From NCBI GenBank assembly GCA_947359465.1, contig OX375883.1:89026911-89090910 (forward strand): a stretch of 64,000 bases of DNA, given 5' to 3'. This DNA is from Metellina segmentata. Taxonomy: Eukaryota; Arthropoda; Arachnida; Araneae; Tetragnathidae. The position numbers and the translations under genes are program-made. Under the pieces are notes generated by a model. It did no database searches. It worked only from the letters and a program-made list of their open reading frames with translations, and had not been told where the DNA came from. Of this stretch, positions 40,470 through 51,409 are shown in pieces; position 1 is the first letter of the stretch, and each line of letters begins with the position of its first letter.

Positions 40470-41300
40470 GTGTAGCTCTTTTCCACTTAAAAAGAATAAT
40501 AAAATTTATTGAGTGGTAGTGTACATTAGAAAACCCCTTGCTAGGCGGGTTTGAAAGGTGGTCATGGGTCGCTTTCATAGATCCTGATATATTTCACGAA
40601 TGGCAAAATTTTACACTTGTAGAATATCCTTGAAAGCGGCGGTAACCATACTGAAAAACTGCTGTTGTAAAATTATCTGAAATGGATATTTTCAGATGCT
40701 GCACCAACAACACGCATCTTAAACGACAACGCCACCTATAGGTGAGTATTTCAAGTAATTTTTTTCCTGTATCAAAATCTGATTCCACAAGCATTTGGAT
40801 CAAATCCTACCCTTAACACGTCGTTTTTTATTGTATAATGGTTTGAAATGTCTACAAAAAATGTGATACCCTGTACTAATAACTTCTACCACTTTTTAAA
40901 AGAGATCTGATAACACACGATAAATCTTGTCAGCACAAGGTTATCATTGTCGAAGTCGGTATTCTATGACACGGTAGCAAGCTTATCAATATTCTATCGT
41001 ACGATGAAATATCGTTACGATATACATATTATCGTGCGTTGCTTGCACACAACAGACGACTGTCATGGTTTATTTTATTCGAGGAACAAAATAAAAGGGT
41101 ATTCTTATTCTCTTGTCCAAGTTTCTGCATTCGCGATCGTTAAAGAAATTGTAAAAATTTCAACGGTTTTAAAATCTGTGTTTTTCTTTAAATAATTTTG
41201 ATTTGTAACTTTTATATTTTCGCAATGTTCGAATTTGGCCGCATTTGATGAAGTTGAATGGAGTACTTAGTTGTGCCTTAATTTATTTTAAGCATCAATT
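40470..41300. other. Noncoding stretch with a short repeat shared with 53.9 kb
   Basis: Positions 41000-41060 (ATATCGTTACGATATACATA, ATCGTGCGTTGCTT) resemble 53865-53915. Positions 41120-41190 carry a partial copy of the unclassified repeat with AATTTCAACGGTTTTAAAAT. No gene was recognised. Confidence 0.4.
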
Positions 41301-41306
41301 AACTTC

Positions 41307-41311
41307 ACTTT

Positions 41312-41346
<35 letters not shown>

Positions 41347-41356
41347 TTTTTTTTTG
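41307..41356. repeat. (GT)n and poly-T low-complexity run
   Basis: A T run, then about six GT units, then about 26 T. Confidence 0.9.
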
Positions 41357-41469
41357 CAATACCCGTTTACGTTGTGACTCAAACCGCACAGCTGAAATCA
41401 TACGTTTTCTCTCTTTCCAAAGGTAAAACAAAATTAACGTAGACCGTTAAACGAAACCGGAATAAGCCA

Positions 41470-43350
41470 TTTTTGAGTTAGTTGGTAGGAAAGCCTACAG
41501 ATGGCAGTACATGTTAGACAGTTTTACTTCGTTTATCATAATAGATATGAGTTCGGTGCTTGAGCTGTCATCAAAGAGTAAACGTTAATTAAACCTTTCA
41601 TTTCTGCATATTAATGTATCTTCAATCCAGGGCAGGTGTTGAAGAGCGATGCGCAATTCGAACAAAATCACAGAGGCCTGCCTAGCCCCTCCCCTGTGCC
41701 AAAAAAATATATTTAAATGAATTTTTTTAATTAAACAACGTTTCCTTAAAATGAAGGGAATCGAGTAGTTTAATGTAGAAAACATTTTTGACTTTGTCAC
41801 TGAATAATTTAGGGATGGAATTATTTAATAAACGATGCATATTTTTTCGGAATGCCAGTTACGATAGGGTCCTTTCAAGTGTGGGAGGCACCATTTGGGA
41901 AATAGCCTCAGGACCTGCCCTGCCATTACAACAGCCAGGTGGTGATTATAGCCATGTGCAGTTCGACGTGAAAACTGATTAATTTTGCGTTTCATACTTT
42001 CCCTTAAAGTTTATGGTGTTTTATAGTACCCTATGAAAGGCCTTTTATGTCTACAAAAAGGAGGTGGCGTTGCTGAATTCAGATCGGAAGCCTAGAGTAA
42101 TTTCTCAAGTTATTTTCTCGCACGCTTTCATTTAGACTTCAAAACAAAGACCGTCGTGTAAAGGTGATTGGCGCACGTTAACAGTGTTCAAACTTGGTGA
42201 TTTCTAGAGTGACGCACGTGACTGATAGCATGTCAAATGTGGAACATTTTCATCTTTTCAAGTTATCACTCAGGATCAACGTGTCGTTATGTCTCCATTT
42301 TCCATGTTACTCTCCGTTAAATAGCCGCTATTATGTCTAATAAATGATTACAGTACGAAACTGTAGAACAAATCACTTAATGGTAATTAATAATAACCTC
42401 CAATAAAAAATATATATTTAGTGTTCTTTCTTGAAATGTGGTGAATATAAGTGCTATCGTTGCACAGTACCCAGTTTTTATTGTGGTTATTTTCTCGGCA
42501 GGTTATTTCAGAACACAAATCATGTTGCACATTAAAAAAACATTGACATTTTTTTATCCAATTAACTTTTATCTCAGCAGCATTCTTTCCTTTACAAAGA
42601 TAAACCAAAGTTTAGAGCGTTAGAAAAACAATTTCAACAATAGAGTTTTTCCATCGCCTGTCACATGCTTTTCACTTTTAGTCTTTCCTCAAAATGCATG
42701 TTTCAAGTTACTTTTTTTTCGTTCGTTTTCAATTGGAAAAACCCGTTCACGTTCCAAATTAAAACGTACAGCTGAAATCCTAAGTTTTCAAGAAGTTTTC
42801 TCGTTCAAGCAGCCAAAAATGAACGTTAATTGATAAACCAAACCTGAATTCGTTACTTTGAGTTAGTTGATTATTGAGGAAGCATATAGATGGCAGTACA
42901 TGTTAGTAAGAGAAGAGACAGTTTTACTTCATTTTTCCGTAAAGACACGAGTTCGATGCTTTAGCTGGCATCTATATTTGAAAGCGTTTCATTAATAAAT
43001 CCTTTCATTTTTGTATATTAGTGTATCCTCTACCCAGGACCATAGAAGAGAGATGCGCAATTCTATTGCAAAATCTAAGAGCATTTTCCCAGCAAAAAAA
43101 AAAACGAGTATATGAAAGTAGAATTTAAGAACACAAATCATGATGCACATTAAAAAAATATTGACAATTTTTTTTATCTAATTAACTTTTATCCCAGCAG
43201 CATTCTTTACTTTACAAAGATAGAAGTCATTTCTGTCCTAAATATATCAAAGTTTAGAATGTTAGAAAAACAATTTCAACAATAGAGCTTTTTCATCGCT
43301 TCTCACATGCCCTTCACATTTAGTCTTTTCTCAAAATGCGTGTTTATATT
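41470..43350. repeat. Two pairs of diverged direct duplications
   Basis: Pair 1: 41475-41645 and 42855-43050 share GATGGCAGTACATGTTAG, CAGTTTTACTTC and AACCTTTCATTTCTGCATAT-like sequence, about 1.38 kb apart. Pair 2: 42510-42720 and 43128-43350 share ACACAAATCATG(T/A)TGCACA, AATTAACTTTTAT, CAGCAGCATTCTTT and AAAAACAATTTCAACAATAG, about 0.62 kb apart. No long open frame is shared. They may be copies of one repeat family or segmental duplications. Confidence 0.6.
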
Positions 43351-43534
43351 TGTTTTTAAAACACATAATCTGACAAGGAAATTCAGAGAACCAATTTTTT
43401 TAGAACAACAAATTATACATTTTAAAAATCAAACATTCAAACATAATTTTTTGTACTTTCATTGCATTTCAGAATGCATTCATTACCGCTATAAACATCA
43501 CTGTGTTGAACCTCCCACTGAAACTGCTTCGTCT

Positions 43535-43870
43535 TTAATGAATGCAGAAACTCGTAAAACGATGAAGAAATGCACCATAAAAATTACGTATACAAGAAAC
43601 AAATGTAAAAACGGAGCTTCGGATTCAGTGTGTAAAAGGGATAAGCTCTTGAATAAATTGCTCTTATTAAAGCTCTTATAAATACTCCCTTCGTTAATAC
43701 CCTTAATTCAACCTTGGATTCTAAACGAACACTGTACGCAGGTATAACTAAAGAGAGTGAAATTGTCTTACAGAATAAAAGAAAATTCTCAGTGTAAAAA
43801 ATCAGTATGCAGTTATGTTCTTATTCTATTCACTAGCGAAATCAATAGTCGTCTTTGATAGTCGTTAATC
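43535..43870 (+). repeat. Dispersed repeat shared with 34660-35060
   Basis: Same ordered motifs as the copy at 34660 (GCAGAAACTCGTAAAAC, GAGCTTCGGATTCAG, GAGTGAAATTGTCTTA). Class unknown. Confidence 0.6.
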
Positions 43871-44870
43871 GAAGTTTAAATTATCGAGATAAAAAGGCCT
43901 GTATTCATTTTATAATATAAGAAAGGAATTGTGGAACTATGAAGAAAATTCGACTTAAGCATACATTCGTGTTCACAAGGTTCGTGTTATTGAGAGTTTA
44001 CTGTATTAAGCAAAGCACAAAATATACAGACTAGCATCGAGAGATATTTAAATTTGAAAACATCACTATATTAATATTTAATTATGATATAAAATAATTG
44101 CAGGAAATGTTAAGAGAAGAATATTTAAACATATATAAAGTAGGACGTAATTTCTTTAAAACAAATTTTAAGGCATACCTCTATCATTTTCATTGAAATA
44201 ATTTCAAAATTGCTTGACTAGAGAACTCTGTATCTTTATATAGCGCATACTCTTGATCTATTGTCTACTGAAGAGCGATGGTTGGTCAACCAAGAATTTA
44301 CAAATTTTTCCGGTTGAAAGTTTTCTATAGGTGGTCCATTTGCATTAATAAATATTAGATTGGAGATGTTTGAAATCAATAAAGATGATCTCAAACCTGT
44401 TACGCTATGCTATTCATTAAACTAAACCCGCGCTCGTACTCGGTCGTGGAACATGGTAATATTTCAATTGTTCTTAAAAGAGGCTTTAATTTTTCTGGAA
44501 CACCTTGGGCGTTTTCATCGGTCCCTCAAACCCTGAAAAGTGCACATTTTATCTATACTAAAACGTCGACAGATCTTTTTTCCTCCTTTTCTCCATGGGT
44601 TAATGTTCCTTGTAATAATATTTTCTGGATCAAGCATGGATATGTCCTTCAAAAGTTAACAATTTTCTTCTTAGACATCAGAACAGTGTCTCGATTTCAT
44701 TTTATCGACAATACTTTCAATGAATTGCTTTTGATTAATAGGGACGATTTTGGAATTATGAACCAAGGTGATATCTTGAACGAGACACTTTTCTTTTGCT
44801 TCTACAGCTATCTGCGTTTCACGTTATATTTTCAAGGAAAGGCAAAGCGTGTACGTAGTTCTTAAGAAAA
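43871..44870. other. Noncoding stretch
   Basis: The plus-strand open frame 44407-44865 (152 codons) is the longest here. It is rich in Phe, Leu and Ser, shows no domain I recognise and lacks splice or start context, so I do not call it a gene. Confidence 0.4.
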
Positions 44871-44871
44871 G

Positions 44872-44950
44872 GTAGAGGGTATACGGAATTTGCTGGGAAA
44901 ATCAGAGGGTATACGGCGTATACCGCCGTATACCCTCCACTACAGCCCTG
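44872..44950. repeat. Palindromic GTATACC block and hAT-like end
   Basis: GAGGGTATACGG occurs repeatedly, and GGTATACGGCGTATACC-type inverted repeats form an imperfect palindrome. The block finishes CACTACAGCCCTG, which in reverse reads CAGGGCTGTAGTG, a hAT-style terminus. The opposite end was not found. Confidence 0.45.
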
Positions 44951-44964
44951 GATGTAATGTATTA

Positions 44965-45655
44965 ATCTGGTGCAAAATTTTCCGCAGATTTCAAATCCGT
45001 TCAAATTCTTAATCTATCTTTAACGATTCCGATTTTAGGAAAAAGAACTTAACAATCCCAGTCAAAATGTTTTATATTTTTTTGCTCTCCTTCGCTGAAA
45101 TGGAATAGGGCAGGAAATGTAATCTGGGTTTTTTTAATGCGAAAGCAGAAAATGCAACCTGTTTATTTTTGGAAAGCGAAAGTTCACGGGATGTCACAAT
45201 ATCTTACGAAAATATAAAAGATTTTTTCAATTTAAAAGTTATTTATTTAAAGAAAATCATATTTTAGGTATCGATCTAAAGTGAAATTTTCCGCAGATTT
45301 CAACTCCGTTGAAATTTTTACTCTTTCTTTAACTTTCTAGGAAAAAGAAAAAAAAACTAAGTAACTCCAGTTAAAAGGTTATTTGTTTTTTATCGCCTGG
45401 TTGGAAAATCATTCCTCCGCGCAAAATCAAAACGGAAACGAAAAAAATAATTTTAGAATCTGTCATCTTCTATGCCTGTGCATTCAATAATGATTAAATT
45501 TAATTTAAAATGTACGAGATTAAATTTTTAAAATTGCCTAAATTGCAAAATTGCTATCTGTGTGCCAAATCCCATTACTGTGAGAACCATAAATTGGTCA
45601 AGACTTTGTGTGCAAGAAACATCAAACACTTCCTTTTATAATATTAGAGATTGAG
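44965..45655 (-). repeat. Dispersed repeat family copy 2 (unclassified)
   Basis: Reverse orientation relative to 22945-23510. It has AAAATTTTCCGCAGATTTCA near 44975 and again near 45285, TGTGTGCCAAATCCCATTAC near 45560, and ends CACTTCCTTTTATAATATTA. Two internal copies of the terminal block suggest an internal duplication. Confidence 0.6.
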
Positions 45656-45954
45656 TAAAAGTTCTGTGATTCGCTTAACATCCTTACTCTAGTGTGCCTC
45701 GTGAATAACGAGAGCGTTTTTACCTGTCCCGATGTATTTCTGTTAAAGTTCAATAAATTTTATTCCTGTTATATGTCAGTGTTATTCAACACACAACAAC
45801 ATCTCCTTCATATGTTGACTCCTACAGTATATTGGAAGTGTAGTCTTCCAAGGATCTGTGAAGAAATGTTCCCGGATTTATTTTGTGTGTAATTGAAACG
45901 AAGATAACACTTTAACACAGTGCATGGGCCAATCGCCACAAGGCAATTCAGAAA

Positions 45955-46160
45955 AAAAATCTATTGCTGCCTCAAATGTCCTCACGTTGGCGAGTTGGCG
46001 AAGTTTGGAGAGGGGGTGCAATCTCGGTGTTGACGTCGTCATCTGACCGAGGGTCAAAATTACACGGTGTTCTCGGAGCTTTCCCTTCGCGATTAATCTC
46101 GCACATTCACCAACAACCCATTGTGTTGTTCCAATGCGACGTTAATTACAAGTAAAGTGA
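45955..46160 (+). mobile_element. Diverged SINE body copy
   Basis: Matches the common body from CCTCAAATGTCCTCACGTTG through ATCTGACCGAGGGTCAAAAT to TTGTGTTGTTCCAATGCGAC. No head is recognisable. Many substitutions mark it as old. Confidence 0.65.
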
Positions 46161-46963
46161 CGTCACCAGGGGTGTTTAAGTGGAGCCAGAACGTCGTTCC
46201 GGCGATGCTTTTTTTTTAACGAAAAATACGTAAGATAAAATTGTTACCGTTGCCTTCTGTCTTTCAACACGCCCCCCCCCCCAGCAATACTGTACTGTAA
46301 TATCTTAGTTATTAATATATCTAGTTCAATAATTTGTTGATATACTTAATTATTTATAAATATTCACTCTGTAGCTGTCCAAGCACAACTCAACTTGATA
46401 TAGATGATCACAACAGTAAGAATGACTAATCTCGGATGTATATGTATACGACTTGCACTAGCACTAATTCAATAAATACCTTCTTCACTCGTATGAGAGT
46501 ATTTCTCAGTAATCATAGTTCTTGCTACTTCCAAGATCTATATATATAATTCTTTTACGTGGCACGCAAAAAAGACGTTATTTGTTATTGCGTTTTGGCA
46601 ACACTGTACGATTGTTTGTTTACCACAAAGCCTCGCGCCTCAATTGAATTTATAGCGTTATCGGATGAAATTTTACTGAAAAAAAAAATGAATTTTAGTC
46701 GAGCTGTTGCAGTTTATAATCAGAAATCAAAGAAAGCGGAGGATCAGTTCAGGGCCATATAAAAAACGGTCCTTTTCAGGTCCAACAATTGTAGTTCAGC
46801 AAGACGCTTGCACTATAACTTTCGACAACAAACTCAATAAAAAAGTGTGGGTGACTCGAGAGTGCTGGAAATGTACGCACAAACAACATGCTGGGTATTC
46901 AGTTTCCAAAGCAGCGCTCACATTTCGACACAAAATTTGCTCAAAGTTTTCATTTGAATTCTG

Positions 46964-47763
46964 GGTACAGCTACACTCTACGTTTATGAGTGATGGCAAC
47001 GGCTTGGCGATTTTTTTTTTTGGCGCATTTCTAATAGCGAGTTACGATAAATAAGGCAACCCATCTTTCATTACGGTTGTTGTGGTTTTCATGACAACCT
47101 CTGCAAACGGAAACTTTCAATTTTCATTTTGACTATTCTAGAAAGTTCTTCCAAAATCCTTTAAAGTCGTTTGATTTCAGTGATCCGTTTGAAAAATTTT
47201 CTTTCCTCCCATTAGTTATTTTGTTTTTAAAATATCCATTGATTGCATTGGTCCTTTTAAATCGTTTTCTGTGATACCATTGGTCCATTGATTTGTATTT
47301 TGACAGTTGTGGAATTTTTATTTTATTATAATATTTTTTTTTCACGATAGGATTAAGGTTTTTTTTTTTTTTTTACCATTTTCGTTTTCATTATTTCTTA
47401 CGAAAGAATTCTGACGTTATCAGGTTGTATTATTATTATTATTTTTTTCCTTTTGTAAATCTGTTTCTTTTTCAACATGCCCACTGTATTTAGTGTAATT
47501 GATAAGTTTCAGGGTATACTTAACCAACATTCGTAGCTTAGTTTCTCTGCTGGTTCACAAATGTGTTTTGATATGTGCTTAAGCTTACTAATTTTTGTGA
47601 AAGTTTTTAAAATATATACTTTTCAAAACGTTCTGAAACGTGTTTAAAACAGTGTGTTGTTAAAAGAAAAAAATTTGTGACAGAAAAAGAGTTATGGAAT
47701 AATTCCTTCCTGCAATCGCCAAGGCCGTTGCCATCGCTCATAAACGTAGAGTGTAGCTGTTCC
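46964..47763. mobile_element. 800-bp non-autonomous TIR element with 8-bp TSD
   Basis: Inverted termini of about 50 bp share ACAGCTACACTCTACGTTTA and GATGGCAACGG, with three differences. The direct repeat GAATTCTG flanks it at 46956-46963 and 47764-47771. The ends read GG(T/A)ACAGC. An 8-bp TSD with GG ends could fit Merlin-type or hAT-type elements; I cannot decide. The interior is T-rich with no transposase recognised. Confidence 0.8.
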
Positions 47764-48439
47764 GAATTCTGATTCCAGTGTACTGTATATATATTTTCTG
47801 CAATACAGCAAATTTAGATTTGAAATTTTTTTATTTGGAATATCATATTTTGTAAACAATCTTTTCTACTAAGACACATGTCTTCATTGATACGAGCTTT
47901 AACGAGCTTCGGTTCGCTCAGTGAACCAATGGTTGGCGAGCTTTAGCGAGCAGGGGGCTGGTACTATAAACACCACCCAGGTCAGAGTGTGTCGGCACTG
48001 CTTAATTTACGACTACACCACTGGACGTCAAGTTCGGAATACGTACATGAAACTATCCGCTGCAGAAATACCATCTACATTTAGCTTGACCGAAAATGCC
48101 TCTCATACCGCGATAATATCTATTTGTTTTCGTTCTTAACTTTTAACGTTACTTTATCTTTTCACCATTCCGAATCACCTTACTGATCTGTTTGAAAATA
48201 TTTCCGTAAACATTGGTTTAAAGATATAAAACCGGTGACGGTCGCGTGAAAACTGCGATTCGCACTTCCTAGTACTAATTCTAAAGTATTCAAGGAGCTT
48301 TGAGCTCATTTAAGATAACGGACGCACTAATCGTGGTTTATAATTTATCTCAACTGCTTTCAATACTGATATGATACTTTTGAGGTATTTTGAGAATAGT
48401 AGGCAGAGACGAACATCAGCCTTTTCACCAAAAGTCACC

Positions 48440-48615
48440 GTCTGAAAAACCAAAGATCGTCTTGTGTAAAGGGGGATGGTGCTCGTTAAATCAGTAGGGG
48501 TCACAAATGTCCTCACTATGTTGTAGCGTTTGAGTTTGGAGAGTGGGGTGCCAGCTCAGGTGAACCCGGACTGTCGCCAATAGCCTGTTGTGTTGCTCCT
48601 GTAAGACGTTGATTG
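48440..48615 (+). mobile_element. SINE copy with internal deletion
   Basis: Body from CCAAAGATCGTCTTGTGTAA through GAGTTTGGAGAGTGGGGTGC, jumping straight from GCCAGCTCAGGTG to AACCCGGACTGTCGCCAATA, then the 3' end GACGTTGATTGAATAC. About 75 bp of the middle body are missing. Confidence 0.65.
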
Positions 48616-48691
48616 AATACAAACCTCCTCGTCTGGCAGTGGCAGCTCAATTGGCTTGAAACAAACAATGGAATTTTATCAGCGGTATATA

Positions 48692-48805
48692 CTGTCGCAG
48701 TAGCTCGGTTGGAAGAGTAGAGAATTGGCAACCGGAGGCTCGCGAGTTCGAAACTCTGTGCAACCAAAGGCCATCGTGTATATGTGAGCTGGTGCAAATT
48801 AAACC
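48692..48805 (+). repeat. Type-B SINE head without body
   Basis: TCGCAGTAGCTCGGTTGGAA as the A-box region and GCGAGTTCGAAACTC as the B-box region, then CAACCAAAGGCCATCGTGTA and GAGCTGGTGCAAATTAAACC. The remainder of the body is replaced by the following minisatellite. Confidence 0.65.
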
Positions 48806-48854
48806 TTCATCCCTTCCTCTTAGCCATTTGCAATGTTTTATTTTTCACATGATT

Positions 48855-49560
48855 CAATATTGCTTGGAATGTTCTCCAAGGAATATTCTAGGTGGAATGT
48901 TCTGCAAGGAATATTCTAGGTGGAATGTTCTGCAAGGAATATTCTAGGTGGTATGTTCTGCAAGGAATATTCTAGGTGGAATGTTCTGCAAGGAATATTC
49001 TAGATGGATCACACAGAAATATGTGTAAACGAGGAACAGTAGCTGAACTATGTTCTTTTCCCTTCATCCTTCCTCTTCGCCATTTGTAGTCTGTTTATTT
49101 TTCACATGATTCAATATTGCTTGGAATGTTCGGCAAGGAATATTCTAGGTGGAATGTTCTTTTGGAATATTCTAGGCGGAATGTTCTTTTGGAATATTCT
49201 AAATGGATCACACAGAAATATGTGTAAATAAGGAACAGTAGCTGAACTATTTTATTTTCCCTTCTTCCTTCCTCTTCGCCATTTGTAGTCTGTTTATTTT
49301 TCGCATGATTCAATTTTGCTTGGAATGTTCTGCAAGGAATATTCTAGGTGGAATGTTCTCTATGGAATATTCTAGATGGATCACACAGAAATATGTGTAA
49401 ACGAGGAACAGTAGCTGAACTATGTTCTTTTCCCTTCATCCATCCTCTTCGCCATTTGTAGTCTGTTTATTTTTCACATGATTCAATATTGCTTGGAATG
49501 TTCTGCAAGGAATATTCTAGGTGGAATGTTCTATATAGAATATTTTAGAGGTATCACACA
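48855..49560. repeat. Hierarchical tandem repeat of GGAATGTTCT/GGAATATTCT units
   Basis: A basic unit of about 28 bp (GGAATGTTCTGCAA then GGAATATTCTAGGT) is nested in a larger unit. The larger unit also holds CTTCCTCTTCGCCATTTGTA, CACATGATTCAATATTGCTT and CACAGAAATATGTGTAAACG. Larger units start near 48810, 49063, 49261 and 49437. They differ in the number of inner units (about five, three, two and two). Confidence 0.85.
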
Positions 49561-49884
49561 TAAATATGTATAAACGAGGAACAGTAACTGAACTATGTTC
49601 TTTTTTACATTCAGAACAAAGGTCAGGTAATACCTTAGTTTTTTTTAGGCGGAAACTTCGTTCTTTTTGTATTCGTATTTGAGTGTGTGGGGAGACAGCG
49701 TGCGCTCCGCAATCCATGAGGGATTTTGCCTTGGGTTACAATACCATTTTGTGTTATATTCTTCACAGCGAAGAATCGTTCATTGGTGATTGAATTCATG
49801 ATTCAACAATCAAATTCATACAGTCCACTATCACGGGTCGTGTGTGTGAATTAACTTACTTCAAAATGAGCTTCTACGAGATTT

Positions 49885-50058
49885 CTACACTCACGTTGGC
49901 ATAGTATGGAAGTCTCGAGTGGGGTGACAGTTCAGGTGTGGACCTAGTCATCCAACCGCTGTTCAAAAAAACGAGGTGTTGTCCTTCGATCCTTCCATTC
50001 GGGATTGATCACGAACCGTCGCCAACTGCTGTTCTGCTACAGCTGGTAGGTTAATTCT
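49885..50058 (+). mobile_element. Old SINE body copy
   Basis: Diverged body: CTCACGTTGGCATAGTATGG, GTCATCCAACCGCTGTTCAA, ACGAGGTGTTGTCCTTCGAT, AACCGTCGCCAACTGC. Ends near GGTTAATT. Confidence 0.55.
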
Positions 50059-50119
50059 ACTACCTACCCAACAGCGGTATTGTTCACTGGACGGGTTAAA
50101 GTTACAGTGCTGTAAGTCA

Positions 50120-50735
50120 CTTTATAGTCACGATGTCGCATCACTAGTTGATAAACCAGTTTTAAGATATAGAGGAAAAAGTTTAAATACACTGAATTTT
50201 AAAAACATCGATATTTTGGGGGTGATGCATTATCAACATCGATGTTTTACTTTCGATATCGCATCAATAGTTACTAAACCAGTTTTAAGAAATGGGCAAA
50301 AAAGTTTAAATACACTGAATTTTAAAAACATCGATAGTTTAATGGCGATGCTTTATCAACATCAATGTTTTAATTTTGAACATCAAAATTTCAAAACATT
50401 GATGTATTGCTGTCGATGTAGCATCACTAGTTGCTAAACCAGTTTTAAGAAATGGGAGAAAAAGTTTAAATACACTGAATTTTAAAACCATCGATAGTTT
50501 AGTGGCGATGCTTTATCAATATCAATGTTTTAATTTTAAACATCAAAATTTCAAAACATCGATGTATTGCTGTCGATGTAGCATCACTAGTTGCTAAACC
50601 AGTTTTAAGAAATGGGCAAAAAAGTTTAAATACACTGCATTTTAAAAGCATCGATAGTTTAGTGGCGATATATTATCAACATCGATGTTTTAATTTTGAA
50701 CATCGATGTTTTGCTGTCGATGTTGCATCCCTAAT
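50120..50735. repeat. Tandem repeat, about 160-bp unit, rich in ATCGAT
   Basis: Four copies. AAACCAGTTTTAAG occurs at about 50153, 50276, 50436 and 50596, giving spacings of 123, 160 and 160. Each unit carries AAACATCGATAGTTTA and ATCAACATCGATGTTTTA-like palindromic segments and a GATGTAGCATCACTAGTTG junction. Confidence 0.85.
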
Positions 50736-50875
50736 TCGAACAAGGCGTTGCCCGTGACAGTTCTTTCGTGTATCTACTGATACTGAAAACATTAAAAAGA
50801 AAAAACAATAATTTTAAGAATGAGTTCCACCTTCACCCGACATGACACGGACATGCCACCTAAGGTGTTGATGTA

Positions 50876-51270
50876 GTGTAAAATTTTCCGCAGATTTCAA
50901 ATCCGTTGAAATTTTTATTCTATCTTTAACAATCGCGAAGATAGAAACTTGGACTGAAGAATATAAAATAAATATTAAAACGCGCGCCAGTCAAAATTTT
51001 TTATTCGCTGAAATCGTTTGTGCTTAGGAAATGAAAGGAAATAAAATTAGAATCTGTGATCTCTTCACAATGTTGCCATTCTAAAGAAAGGAAATAATAA
51101 ATAAATGCCAATAAATGCATTTTAAAATGTTCTAGATTAAATTTTAAACTTCGGGCTTCGCACAAATTATCACTACCATTGTGCCAAATTTCATTACTGC
51201 AAGTCCAGAAGATTCGTCTGGACACCGCATACACGCAGCCAGTAACTTCCTTTTATAATAGTAGATATTA
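50876..51270 (-). repeat. Dispersed repeat family copy 3 (unclassified)
   Basis: Begins AAAATTTTCCGCAGATTTCA / AATCCGTTGAAATTTTTATT and ends AACTTCCTTTTATAATAGTA, as in the copy at 44965. Contains ATTGTGCCAAATTTCATTAC near the far end. Confidence 0.65.
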
Positions 51271-51409
51271 ATACATATATTAAGTGCACAGGACGATTTT
51301 AATCCTCTTAACTACGGTATTCAATGAGACGTTATTGCTGATGTAAATCAGAACCCCGCCAACCAACAAATAAACGATAAACCACTCAACTTGTGTTTTA
51401 GATGGTAGG

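Noticed and set aside
44407..44865. 152-codon open frame as a gene
   Set aside because: Low-complexity hydrophobic composition, no recognisable domain, and it ends in a palindromic TE terminus.
46707..47054. 115-codon frame as a gene
   Set aside because: It crosses the boundary of the 800-bp TIR element at 46964, so the frame is accidental.
48855..49560. CRISPR-like array of short repeats and spacers
   Set aside because: The spacers are themselves repeated and the genome is eukaryotic. It is a minisatellite.
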